NCBI RefSeq assembly: GCF_001854405.1
Contig: NZ_CP017718.1
Span: 3,100,001 to 3,164,000, forward strand
Length of the DNA: 64,000 nucleotides
Source of the DNA: Hyphomonas sp. Mor2
GTDB lineage: Bacteria > Pseudomonadota > Alphaproteobacteria > Caulobacterales > Hyphomonadaceae
Direction: 5' to 3'
Shown here: positions 34,392 through 41,007 of the stretch, piece by piece
Layout: each line of letters opens with the position of its first letter
Numbering within the stretch: the stretch's first letter is position 1
Position numbers and translations under genes: made by a program
The notes under the pieces: generated by a model
Databases searched by the model: none
Told to the model about the DNA's origin: nothing
Seen by the model: only the letters and a program-made list of their open reading frames with translations

Positions 34392-34865
34392 TCAGTTTTC
34401 CCACAATCCGAACTGGAGGCCGCCCTGGAAATATATGGCAAACTTACCATGGCCGGGTATCTCCGTTGACAGCATCGCGAACTCTGCGCCGGTGGCTTGC
34501 GCTGAGGCGATCGCGACGTCCATGTCCTCGACCAGAAGATAGGGCCGAACGATCGGCGCGCCTTCATCCGCGCTGAGGGGCGCGCGCACCCCGAGCCGTC
34601 TGCCATCTCTCAATACAGCAATGCGGGCGTTGCCAAAGCCTGGTTCGGGTGCGCCGAACTCAACCGCATGAATTTTCGACAGGGTTGCGCATGTGGCATC
34701 AACTTCCGACGTGACAATTTCAAGATACTGGACCTCCAAGCCGGCTTCGGCTGTGGCCGAAAGGGTTTCCGGCTCTGAGCCGTCGCCCGGCGCCGGTTGG
34801 CACGCGGCGAGCCAGACCAGGGATATCAGTGCGAGGATCGTGAGGATTCGGGTCGTTTGGAACAT
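34392..34865 (-). CDS. VOC-domain lipoprotein
   Basis: A 157-residue protein with a lipoprotein signal (LAAC, Cys22) followed by a glyoxalase/VOC-like domain. Elements are VQYLEIVTSEVDATCATLSKIH, AVLRDGRRLGVRAPL, RPYLLVEDMDVAIASAQATGAEF and a final FGLWEN. VOC proteins are usually cytoplasmic enzymes or binding proteins, so an exported lipidated one is unusual. Metal ligands are not obvious. It is downstream of a second VOC gene and an ArsR regulator on the same strand. Confidence 0.72.
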   Translation of the reverse strand: MFQTTRILTILALISLVWLAACQPAPGDGSEPETLSATAEAGLEVQYLEIVTSEVDATCATLSKIHAVEFGAPEPGFGNARIAVLRDGRRLGVRAPLSADEGAPIVRPYLLVEDMDVAIASAQATGAEFAMLSTEIPGHGKFAIYFQGGLQFGLWEN

Positions 34866-34918
34866 CGATTTTCTGTCTCCGGGTGAGCGTTAAATCAAGT
34901 CGGAAATGGCGGCACGCT

Positions 34919-35308
34919 CTATTCCAGGAGCTGGACCAATTGAATGAGGTTGCCGCACGTATCATCCAACACAGCCATGATGGCGCCCCCCGCTTTGACG
35001 GGGGGTTGAGTGAAGGAAACCCCTAACGCTTCAAGGCGCGCGACCTCAGCCTCAATGTCGTCAACGCTAAAGGCTGTGAAGGGGATACCATCCGCCATGA
35101 GCGCGTTCTGAAAGACCTTCGATGCGGGATGTGCGTTCGGTTCAAGCAGGAGTTCAACGCCTTCCGGCTCTTCTGGTGAAACGACCGTCAGCCATCGATG
35201 CTCGCCGAGCGGGATGTCGTGTTTGACGATGAAACCAAGCTTGTTGGTATAGAAATCCAGCGCCTTCGCTTGATCGTCAACGGTGACGCCCTTTGCATAC
35301 ATCCTCAT
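34919..35308 (-). CDS. VOC family protein (glyoxalase/bleomycin resistance fold)
   Basis: A 129-residue cytoplasmic VOC protein. Typical features are AKALDFYTNKLGFIVKHD at the start, EGVELLLEPN, the domain-ending TAFSVDDIEAEVARLEALGV and DDTCGNLIQLVQL. Such proteins bind a metal or small molecule and often are lyases, dioxygenases or antibiotic-binding proteins; the substrate is unknown. The start overlaps the ArsR-family stop by 4 nt, so the two are co-translated. This ArsR-VOC pair is a common arrangement in which the regulator controls its own operon. Confidence 0.85.
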   Translation of the reverse strand: MRMYAKGVTVDDQAKALDFYTNKLGFIVKHDIPLGEHRWLTVVSPEEPEGVELLLEPNAHPASKVFQNALMADGIPFTAFSVDDIEAEVARLEALGVSFTQPPVKAGGAIMAVLDDTCGNLIQLVQLLE

Positions 35309-35619
35309 GTCTCGTCTCCTTCTCGAAATGGTTCCAACCAGGTGTTGATCGCGTCCGTGAGCGGCCCGGCCGTGAGCGAGTGAACCTTGGTTCGTCCGCG
35401 CCAGGCCGTGACGATGAATCCGGCTTGCTCAAGGGCATTTAAATGCCGGGTGATCCCCTGCCGCGACAGCGTGACCGAATATTCTTCAAACAGTCGCGCA
35501 CATATCTCGAACAATGTTTGATTGTTCCGTCTGCGAAGTTCATCGAGGATCAGCAAGCGCGTATCGTCGCCCAAGGCGCGAAACATATGGCTGAGCTGTG
35601 GATCAAATGGAATACCCAT
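35305..35619 (-). CDS. ArsR-family transcriptional regulator
   Basis: A 104-residue winged-helix protein. MFRALGDDTRLLILDELRRR and the recognition region VTLSRQGITRHLNALEQAGFI followed by the wing GRTKVHSLTAGPL are characteristic of ArsR-type dimers. The metal-binding CVC motif of arsenic sensors is absent, so the signal is different. ATG at 35619 is preferred, since the in-frame TTG at 35637 lies inside an 8-4-8 palindrome that is its likely operator. It is translationally coupled to the VOC gene downstream. Confidence 0.88.
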   Translation of the reverse strand: MGIPFDPQLSHMFRALGDDTRLLILDELRRRNNQTLFEICARLFEEYSVTLSRQGITRHLNALEQAGFIVTAWRGRTKVHSLTAGPLTDAINTWLEPFREGDET

Positions 35620-35628
35620 CCATCCTTT

Positions 35629-35648
35629 ATGCAACAATTATGTTGCAT
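35629..35648. promoter_or_regulatory. 8-4-8 perfect palindrome, likely ArsR-family operator
   Basis: ATGCAACA and TGTTGCAT flank ATTA, 9 nt before the ArsR-family start codon. Half-sites and position suit an ArsR-type dimer that represses its own operon. Confidence 0.65.
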
Positions 35649-35731
35649 GTAAAGGCACGCGCGCGTGGATCTGACCGCAGGCTCGCGATCTCTGCGTCGA
35701 ATTGAGGACCGCGGGCGTTCGCGCTGGGCCC

Positions 35732-35796
35732 GCCTCGTCCTTCGACTTCGCTCAGGATGAGGCTTCAAGGCGGTATCTTGATCCTTACGTCTGCTT
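35732..35796 (+). repeat. 65-bp direct repeat, copy 2
   Basis: Second copy of the element at 34263-34327, with four differences by eye. It flows directly into the hairpin repeat at 35789-35812. Noncoding, upstream of a small membrane protein gene. Confidence 0.85.
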
Positions 35797-35812
35797 TCGG
35801 TCATAAGCGGAC
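35789..35812. repeat. dispersed hairpin repeat GTCTGCTT...AAGCGGAC, copy 1
   Basis: An 8-base arm pair (one G-T pair) around an 8-nt loop (TCGGTCAT). A second near-identical copy lies at 36313-36336, and degenerate pieces follow the 65-bp repeat at 34.3 kb. Confidence 0.65.
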
Positions 35813-35866
35813 AACACCGGAGCGACGTGATAAGCGCAGCAAACAATACGGGTGGGACTGCTTCAC

Positions 35867-36253
35867 ATGATTGAGTTTCTACTCGAAGAACCGAGAGCAA
35901 CATTGCTGGTGCTTGTCGCGATCGCGTCCATCGTCTTCGGCGCAGTTTATCGGTTTATTATTTGGTCGCCGCCGATCTCCATGAGCAGTCAAATCATGAT
36001 TGGCGGGCTGAACTTCATCGAGATTGGCCCGGAAAGTCCGGAGCAATACGAAGTGTACGATGGTGACCAACAAGTTGGATACGTACGATACAGGTTCGGT
36101 TTCCTATCCGCAGAATGCCCGGATGCGGGAATGCGCGAGGTTTTTGGTCGAAAACTCAAACACAATACGGGTCAGATGACTGACATTGAACGCGGACGTT
36201 GGCTCCCTGTCATCGCTCGAAGAATCAAACGACACATGCGTCGAGGATTCTGA
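35867..36253 (+). CDS. small membrane protein of unknown function
   Basis: A 128-residue protein with one N-terminal transmembrane helix (about residues 11-33) and a soluble C-terminal domain (FIEIGPESPEQYEVYDGDQQVGYVRYRFG, then a basic end). No family recognised. The codon mix is less GC-rich than in surrounding genes, in line with a transferred segment that runs to about 38.9 kb. It lies between two copies of a dispersed hairpin repeat, so it may be cargo between repeats. Confidence 0.55.
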   Translation: MIEFLLEEPRATLLVLVAIASIVFGAVYRFIIWSPPISMSSQIMIGGLNFIEIGPESPEQYEVYDGDQQVGYVRYRFGFLSAECPDAGMREVFGRKLKHNTGQMTDIERGRWLPVIARRIKRHMRRGF

Positions 36254-36312
36254 GAGCTGATCGGTCGACTGGTATCCATTTGTCCGTTCCACCTTCGGAC
36301 CTCCTATCAGAC

Positions 36313-36336
36313 GTCTGCTTTGGGTCAAAAGCGGAC
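36313..36336. repeat. dispersed hairpin repeat, copy 2
   Basis: Same GTCTGCTT...AAGCGGAC structure as 35789-35812 with a TGGGTCAA-type loop. It lies just before the stop of the convergent DUF1349 gene. Confidence 0.65.
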
Positions 36337-36341
36337 TTGAA

Positions 36342-36941
36342 CTACTCGCCAGATCGCAGGTCATCCGGCACCTCTTCGACCATGAAGAACTGAGACAAAA
36401 CTGCCTCGCAGCCAGGTCCGGTCGGCGATTGCACGGTGAATCCGACCTGCAGGTCGGATTCAATAGGCACCTTTGAGTATCGCACTAAGTTCCAGCGCGA
36501 ACTTCCCGTGGCCCAATGAAAGGCGACGGTTGAGCCTTTGCGGAGCGCTCGCAATCTAATGCGCCCAGAAACAATTGGCCCGTTTGCATCATCAGCTTTT
36601 GGCGATGCAATGATTGTAACCACCATTGGTTCGAGTTGAGGTGACAGCTCATGTACGCACTTGGCCCACCAATCGTTCCCCGAACGCATCATCAAACCGG
36701 CTGCATCGAAGGTCGATTCCAAATCGACTTCGACGTCAGCGCCGAAAGCGAAATCGCCTCTGGGGCAATCGAACCAAACCACTGGAGACGTGTCCACATA
36801 CTCGTCGCCGGCTGGATCGAAGAACCGATCGGTCTTCTCACCTGACGAAATTCTCAAGACGCCGTCTTGTCCGAATTGGCATCGTGTGAATGCGTTACTA
36901 AAATCGACTGCCGCACCAATATTGGGTAACTCAAACACCAC
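36342..36941 (-). CDS. DUF1349 family protein (concanavalin-like fold)
   Basis: A 199-residue protein with the DUF1349 pattern: FFDPAGDEYVDTSPVVWFD, the GDFAFGADVEVDLESTFDAAGLMMRSGNDWWAKCVHE stretch, EPMVVTIIASP and VAFHWATGSSRWNLVRY. The fold is a beta-sandwich, and relatives include regulation-of-enolase protein 1, whose activity is unknown. No signal peptide is seen. The gene contains a 24-bp perfect palindrome at 36438-36461. It is in the lower-GC region beside the NepR-like and Crp-like genes. Confidence 0.75.
   Translation of the reverse strand: MVFELPNIGAAVDFSNAFTRCQFGQDGVLRISSGEKTDRFFDPAGDEYVDTSPVVWFDCPRGDFAFGADVEVDLESTFDAAGLMMRSGNDWWAKCVHELSPQLEPMVVTIIASPKADDANGPIVSGRIRLRALRKGSTVAFHWATGSSRWNLVRYSKVPIESDLQVGFTVQSPTGPGCEAVLSQFFMVEEVPDDLRSGE
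36438..36461. repeat. 24-bp perfect palindrome inside the DUF1349 gene
   Basis: Two 12-base halves around TGCA are exactly self-complementary (left half GAATCCGACCTG). It encodes part of ESDLQVGF, so it is in coding sequence. Confidence 0.8.
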
Positions 36942-36987
36942 CGAATTTTCCTGGTTGAAACTGAATTATTTTGCCGTTCTACTTTCG

Positions 36988-37107
36988 TCAACGATAACGC
37001 ACAATCGCTTGGACGGCCCTGGCCCAAGAAGCAGATATTAATCTTGCGTCTTGGGTTTCATCAAACTGGGCGAAACGACCGAGCGCCTTTCGAGCCGAGC
37101 TTTCCAT
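36988..37107 (-). CDS. possible 39-residue ORF, doubtful
   Basis: An ATG frame downstream of the NepR-like gene gives a short helical Ala/Arg-rich peptide (starting MESSARKALGRF). AAGAGT precedes it, but no clear ribosome binding site is present and no family is recognised. Given as a low-confidence candidate because otherwise the 207 nt between the DUF1349 start and the NepR-like stop hold nothing. Confidence 0.2.
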   Translation of the reverse strand: MESSARKALGRFAQFDETQDARLISASWARAVQAIVRYR

Positions 37108-37148
37108 ACTCTTGAACAGGACTCCAATCGTTTTCAGGGCTTTACTGA

Positions 37149-37343
37149 CTAGGAGTCCTTTGAGCGATCATTCTTTCTCAAGCGAGAAACCAGGGCCATG
37201 AGTCTCGGCGGTACTGGTTCGCGCAGTACCAAATCATACTTATCTCTGAGAGCTTTGGTGCGCTCTGTGATCGCCTCGCCATCGACTTTCGGCAAACTTT
37301 CTTCCGCTACACATAATTCTTTTGAGGTTGCTTTCGCAGACAT
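37149..37343 (-). CDS. NepR-like small protein (putative anti-sigma factor paralogue)
   Basis: A 64-residue protein from ATG 37343 with GGGAG upstream. Residues 31-56 (ALRDKYDLVLREPVPPRL, then MALVSRL) match the core of NepR, the anti-sigma factor of the alphaproteobacterial general stress response, where a helix with LR..Y is followed by EP(V/L)P and a second helix. The canonical NepR of this window (51474-51671) has LGDALRQEYADIQNEPVPET in the same place. NepR binds EcfG until phosphorylated PhyR takes it away. This second copy lies next to a receiver-less PhyR-like protein, suggesting a paralogous switch. Confidence 0.62.
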   Translation of the reverse strand: MSAKATSKELCVAEESLPKVDGEAITERTKALRDKYDLVLREPVPPRLMALVSRLRKNDRSKDS

Positions 37344-37697
37344 GAATCGCTCCCGCCAATGTAAAGAAGTTTGCACCGATTGTGATAACATAGCAATAAT
37401 CGGTTCCATGCCGTGCTTTCTCGCAGTCTAATTGCGAAAATTGTGGTCCGACGCTCAGGCAACTGCTTGGGCATAATGCTGCAACGTCAGCACCTGCACT
37501 CATGAAAATCCAACCTTAATTAGCGATCGCCTCGTCGTTGAACTGTCGTCCAGATGACAGACAATCCCAGCGACATGATTGTAATCGACTTAGTTATGGG
37601 TTTTCACGCCACCCACCGGCTTGAAACCCCTGGGTCCGTCGACAATGTCCCCTACGCCTGTCGACGGACCAACCACCGCACATTGACGCGTCTGAGG
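37344..37697. other. 354-bp AT-richer stretch with a long hairpin, no gene seen
   Basis: No convincing coding frame on either strand. It holds the promoter side of the NepR-like gene, a 12-14-12 inverted repeat (37633-37670) and the 3' end of the Crp/Fnr gene region. Base composition is clearly lower in GC than the flanks. Confidence 0.6.
37633..37670. repeat. 12-bp perfect inverted repeat with 14-nt spacer
   Basis: GGTCCGTCGACA and TGTCGACGGACC are exact reverse complements. It lies 27 nt past the stop of the minus-strand Crp/Fnr gene. No T-run follows in either direction, so it is not a classical terminator. It may be a regulatory hairpin or a mobile-element relic. Confidence 0.7.
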
Positions 37698-38330
37698 CTA
37701 CTTGTGCCGCCGCTCACTCAACTCATGGAGTTTGGTCGTGTTCACCCTGATTTCACCATAAGCCATTCCGACGACGCCTTGTTCAACCAATTTGTTAAGC
37801 TCCGCATTCACGACCTGCCGCGACAATCCGAGCATGCGGCCAAACTCCTGTTGCGACATGCTAATGATGATCACCCCATCTGCGTCGGATCGAGAGAATT
37901 GGGATAAATGCGCGAGATTCCAAAGGACTTTCTCGGCTGCTGTTGCCGACACACTGAAATCGATCCAGCTCAAGGCACGAGATACAAACTCGCCGATTGC
38001 TTCAATTATTTTTTCGAAGACAACAGGGTGCGCTGCTCCAATCTCCAAGAGCGCGGATTTGGATATGTAGTTGAGCGTCACCTCTTCGAGGGCAACAATT
38101 GTGTTGATGGCGCCATCACCTCCGAAAAGACCAACCAATCCTAGGCTTTCGCCCGGATAAACTAGTCTGAGAACAAAACGGTCATTCGTGTAGGCGCTAC
38201 GGAGTGCTTCCAGACGACCCTCCAGAACGGTGTATGCGCCAAATAGCTTTGTTCCGCGAACATAGACGATTTCGCCTTCAGCAAACTTCTGCGTTTCGGA
38301 TGCAGCGAGATATTCCAAATTCGATTGCAT
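37698..38330 (-). CDS. Crp/Fnr-family transcriptional regulator
   Basis: A 210-residue protein with an N-terminal cyclic-nucleotide-binding-like beta-barrel (EGEIVYVRG, VLRLVYPGESLGLVGLFGG), a long dimerisation helix, and a C-terminal HTH (SMSQQEFGRMLGLSRQVVNAELNKLVEQGVV). There is no N-terminal cysteine cluster for an Fe-S sensor, and the cAMP-contact residues are not obvious, so the ligand is unknown. The start ATG (38330) faces the sigma-like gene only 28 nt away, so it probably controls that gene and itself. The composition is lower in GC than average. Confidence 0.85.
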   Translation of the reverse strand: MQSNLEYLAASETQKFAEGEIVYVRGTKLFGAYTVLEGRLEALRSAYTNDRFVLRLVYPGESLGLVGLFGGDGAINTIVALEEVTLNYISKSALLEIGAAHPVVFEKIIEAIGEFVSRALSWIDFSVSATAAEKVLWNLAHLSQFSRSDADGVIIISMSQQEFGRMLGLSRQVVNAELNKLVEQGVVGMAYGEIRVNTTKLHELSERRHK

Positions 38331-38358
38331 GCAGTCCGCGGTGCGAACTGTCGGGTGG

Positions 38359-38817
38359 ATGACAGACTTGCCGAATAAATTCCCGTACTACGGGAATGTG
38401 AAAAGCCAATCTCCCTTCATCCCAACGCAGGAAACTTCGCTCGCTGATTCGCTTCAGGACTGGGTGCGGAAGCTCCGGGCGTACGCAGCCATCGCCACGG
38501 ATTCCAAATCGGATGGTGACGATGCGGTCTCGCGCGTCATCAATCGGTTGATCGATGACCATGTAGGGTTTTGCGGAGAACCCGGCTTCGATTTTCGTGC
38601 CTTTTTGTTCAAGTTACTCGAAGACGAATTGCGGAAGGGCGGCTATGGCGATCGCGGTCTTCAAAGCAAGGCATTTGTTTTGATCGAACTTGAAGGTCTG
38701 TCGGCGACAGAAACGGCTCAAATTCTCGGCGTGCATGCGTCTCAAGTTAAGCGCTGGTGGATCGATCCGGATAATGCATCGCCTGATTCTGACAGCTCAT
38801 CTTTACCAGTTGAGTAA
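38359..38817 (+). CDS. stand-alone PhyR-type sigma-like protein without receiver domain
   Basis: A 152-residue protein. Residues 27-135 resemble the sigma-like domain of PhyR: LFKLLEDELRKG against LFKLLDAELDRI in the canonical PhyR (51779-52507), and AFVLIELEGLSATETAQILGVHASQVKRWW against ALLLIAVENLPHLVARRILGVGEDELEKML. The sigma2-like helices lie in 28-75. The receiver domain of PhyR is missing, so phosphorylation cannot control it. It may compete for NepR-type proteins constitutively or work as an ECF-like sigma factor. It is divergent from a Crp/Fnr regulator and near a NepR-like gene. ATG at 38359 has GGGTGG in front. Confidence 0.62.
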   Translation: MTDLPNKFPYYGNVKSQSPFIPTQETSLADSLQDWVRKLRAYAAIATDSKSDGDDAVSRVINRLIDDHVGFCGEPGFDFRAFLFKLLEDELRKGGYGDRGLQSKAFVLIELEGLSATETAQILGVHASQVKRWWIDPDNASPDSDSSSLPVE

Positions 38818-38896
38818 AGACTTTTGCGGGCAATCGTCGGTCTTCCAATATCCCCTCCGACGCCGAGAGCGGACACCCAGCTAATGTCTCCCGTGC

Positions 38897-39805
38897 TCAC
38901 TCAGCCGTGTCAGACAGTTCGAGTTTCAGAAAGTCGACCATCGCTCTGACCTTGATTGAGAGATGCGCTCGGTGGGGGTAGACGGCGAAGATGCCGATCG
39001 GCGCGTTTTCGTAATCTTCCAGCACGATTTCCAGCTCGCCAGCGGCCAATTCGCGCTTGCAGGTAAAGGCCGGTAGGCGCGTCACGCCTCTGCCGGCGGC
39101 GGCCAAAGCGGTCTCCAGCTCGGCGCTGTTGCAGAGCGCATTGACGGGCACTGTGACGGTTTCGATCTCACCCGAAGGGGTCGCGAATGTCCATTTGTTC
39201 GGGGTGTCCAGGTTCGAATAGCTGATACAGGCGTGCCGCTTCAGATCCACAGGCGTTTCCGGGCGACCATGCTGGTCCCAGTAAGAGGGGGCCGCGACAA
39301 TGACGCCACGCGTACGGGCGAGGCGGGTGGAGATCAGCGAAGAGGGGCCCAGGTCACCGACGCGTATCGCCAGATCAAAGCCTTCCGCGACCAGATCAAC
39401 CATGCGGTCATTCAGCTCGACGTCCAGGGTTACATCTGGATAGCGATCCATGAATTTCGGCAGGATCTCAGACAAGTGAGACAGCCCGAAGCTGACCGGC
39501 GCGGTCAGGCGAAGCCTGCCGGTGGGCTGGGCATGTCTTTGTTCCGCGACGGACGTCGCTTCTTCGGCCACGTCGAGGATGATCCGGCAGCGTTCATAAT
39601 AGGCGCGGCCATCATCGGTAAGGCTGACAGAGCGTGTGGTGCGGTTGAGCAAGCGGACACCAAGGCGTTGCTCCAGCGCTGCCACGGACTTGCTGATATG
39701 CGAGGCCGAGTGACCGAGGCGCTTTCCGGCGGCCCCAAACGCGCCCGCTTCAACCACGGTCGCGAAGATCACCATACCATCCAGAAGGGTCGAATTATGG
39801 GTCAT
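38897..39805 (-). CDS. LysR-family transcriptional regulator
   Basis: A 302-residue LTTR of the group with an N-terminal winged HTH (GAFGAAGKRLGHSASHISKSVAALEQRLGVRLLNRTTRSVSLTDDG) and a C-terminal co-inducer-binding domain starting around residue 93. It is divergent from a VOC/cytochrome b561 pair, and a T-N11-A box lies in the promoter region, so it likely activates those genes. The effector is unknown. The neighbouring gene pattern is common for LysR regulators of small-molecule detoxification, but that is an inference. Confidence 0.92.
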   Translation of the reverse strand: MTHNSTLLDGMVIFATVVEAGAFGAAGKRLGHSASHISKSVAALEQRLGVRLLNRTTRSVSLTDDGRAYYERCRIILDVAEEATSVAEQRHAQPTGRLRLTAPVSFGLSHLSEILPKFMDRYPDVTLDVELNDRMVDLVAEGFDLAIRVGDLGPSSLISTRLARTRGVIVAAPSYWDQHGRPETPVDLKRHACISYSNLDTPNKWTFATPSGEIETVTVPVNALCNSAELETALAAAGRGVTRLPAFTCKRELAAGELEIVLEDYENAPIGIFAVYPHRAHLSIKVRAMVDFLKLELSDTAE

Positions 39806-39835
39806 ATGGAAATAGTATTTCTCAAAAACGCATGA

Positions 39836-39852
39836 TTATCAACATATGATAA
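39836..39852. promoter_or_regulatory. LysR-type T-N11-A box
   Basis: TTATC and GATAA flank seven bases between the LysR gene and the VOC gene, 37 nt before the VOC start. It fits the dyad that LysR regulators bind to act on a divergent promoter. Confidence 0.55.
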
Positions 39853-39889
39853 CTCTCCTATATCCGTTTGCGAAGACGAGGAGGCACAA

Positions 39890-40351
39890 ATGCTGGCGAT
39901 TGAAAAAGTCGATCATGTGGGAATCAGAGTGCGTTCGAAAGAGGATTCGATCGCGTTCTATGAGAGCCTGGGATTCGAGACCCTGTCGGATACGGGGTTC
40001 GATCAGGGACATCCGATTATCATGCAACATCCATCCGGCGTGGTGCTGAACCTACTCGGTCCCGCCACCGCGACCAGCGATACGAACATCTTGATGGATC
40101 ATGACGAGAAGCCCGCGGGGATCACCCATGTCTCGTTCAAGATCGCGGACATGGACGCGGCCAAGGCGGCCCTGGCCGAACGCGGGATCGCGCTAAGCGG
40201 CGAGTTCAGCTTCAAAGGCATGCATGCGATTTTCATTCGTGACCCCGACCGCAACGTGATCGAGCTCGACGCCTATGCGGGCGCGGAGCCAGAGACTCGC
40301 GCCGCGCCGAGTGATGAGCGCATTGCCGGTTACCAGTCCCACCCGGACTGA
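39890..40351 (+). CDS. VOC family protein (glyoxalase-like)
   Basis: A 153-residue cytoplasmic VOC protein. Features are AIEKVDHVGIRVRSKEDSIAFYESLGFETL, a histidine in IIMQHPSGVVLNLLG, GITHVSFKIADMDAAKAALAERGI, and DPDRNVIELDAY with a potential metal ligand. Ribosome binding site GAGGAGG. It is followed after 9 nt by a cytochrome b561, so the two are in one transcript under the divergent LysR. The two genes may handle a redox-active small molecule; this is an inference. Confidence 0.87.
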   Translation: MLAIEKVDHVGIRVRSKEDSIAFYESLGFETLSDTGFDQGHPIIMQHPSGVVLNLLGPATATSDTNILMDHDEKPAGITHVSFKIADMDAAKAALAERGIALSGEFSFKGMHAIFIRDPDRNVIELDAYAGAEPETRAAPSDERIAGYQSHPD

Positions 40352-40360
40352 GCCGCAGTG

Positions 40361-40936
40361 ATGGAAAATGAGATGTCAGAACACAGCGCCCCGCACACCT
40401 ACAACCCGCTCGCCAAGGCGTTTCACTGGATTGTGCTCGCAATGTTGATCGGTCAGTTTGTGACCATATTCATCGGCCAGATCGCGCTGAAGAGTGGCGA
40501 GGATTTTCTGCCACTCGCGCTGAGCAGCATTGCCTGGCACAAGACATTGGGTCTGGTGGTCTTTCTGGTCGCTGGCGCCCGCTTGCTCTGGCGCCGCGTC
40601 GGCGGCCTGCCGGACTGGGCCCCCGGCCTCGCCGATTGGGAGAAATCGGCGGCGCATGCGGTCGAAAACTGGCTCTATCGCTTGCTCTTTTTTGTCCCGC
40701 TGTCGGGTCTCGCCTATTCGGTCACGAGCGGGCATCCGACCGCGTTCTTCGGGCTATTCGAAGTGCCTGCTTTTGCGGAGCGATCGGTCTGGATGTCCAA
40801 TGTCAGCTATATGCTGCACGTCCTGAGCCTGTACATGTTTGCGGGAGTCTTCGCGCTCCACCTGGGCATGGTCCTGCGCCGCAGCCTGTTCGAGAAGGAC
40901 CGCTTCATCGCGCGCATGCTGCCAGGCAAAGCGTGA
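40361..40936 (+). CDS. cytochrome b561-family membrane protein
   Basis: A 191-residue protein with four transmembrane helices and histidines in the places used for heme b ligation: FHWIVLAML in helix 1, AWHKTLGLVVF in helix 2, MLHVLSLYMF and FALHLGMVL in helices 3-4. It resembles the cytochrome b561 (YceJ/CybB) family that passes electrons across the inner membrane. ATG at 40361 or 40373 is possible. It follows a VOC gene in a probable LysR-controlled operon. The electron donor is unknown. Confidence 0.87.
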   Translation: MENEMSEHSAPHTYNPLAKAFHWIVLAMLIGQFVTIFIGQIALKSGEDFLPLALSSIAWHKTLGLVVFLVAGARLLWRRVGGLPDWAPGLADWEKSAAHAVENWLYRLLFFVPLSGLAYSVTSGHPTAFFGLFEVPAFAERSVWMSNVSYMLHVLSLYMFAGVFALHLGMVLRRSLFEKDRFIARMLPGKA

Positions 40937-41007
40937 TGTTGGATCTTATCGGTCTGCTTCAGCGTGCGATGCAGACGCGAAACCTGTCACTTCAAGTCGC
41001 AGAACAT

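Noticed and set aside
33897..34469. 190-codon frame through the repeat region
   Set aside because: It crosses REP-like inverted repeats, and its peptide contains the repeat translation HPERSRR typical of noncoding repeats read through. It also overlaps the VOC lipoprotein gene.
37554..37907. 117-codon plus-strand frame opposite the Crp/Fnr gene
   Set aside because: Shadow of the regulator's C-terminal HTH, with a composition that does not look like protein.
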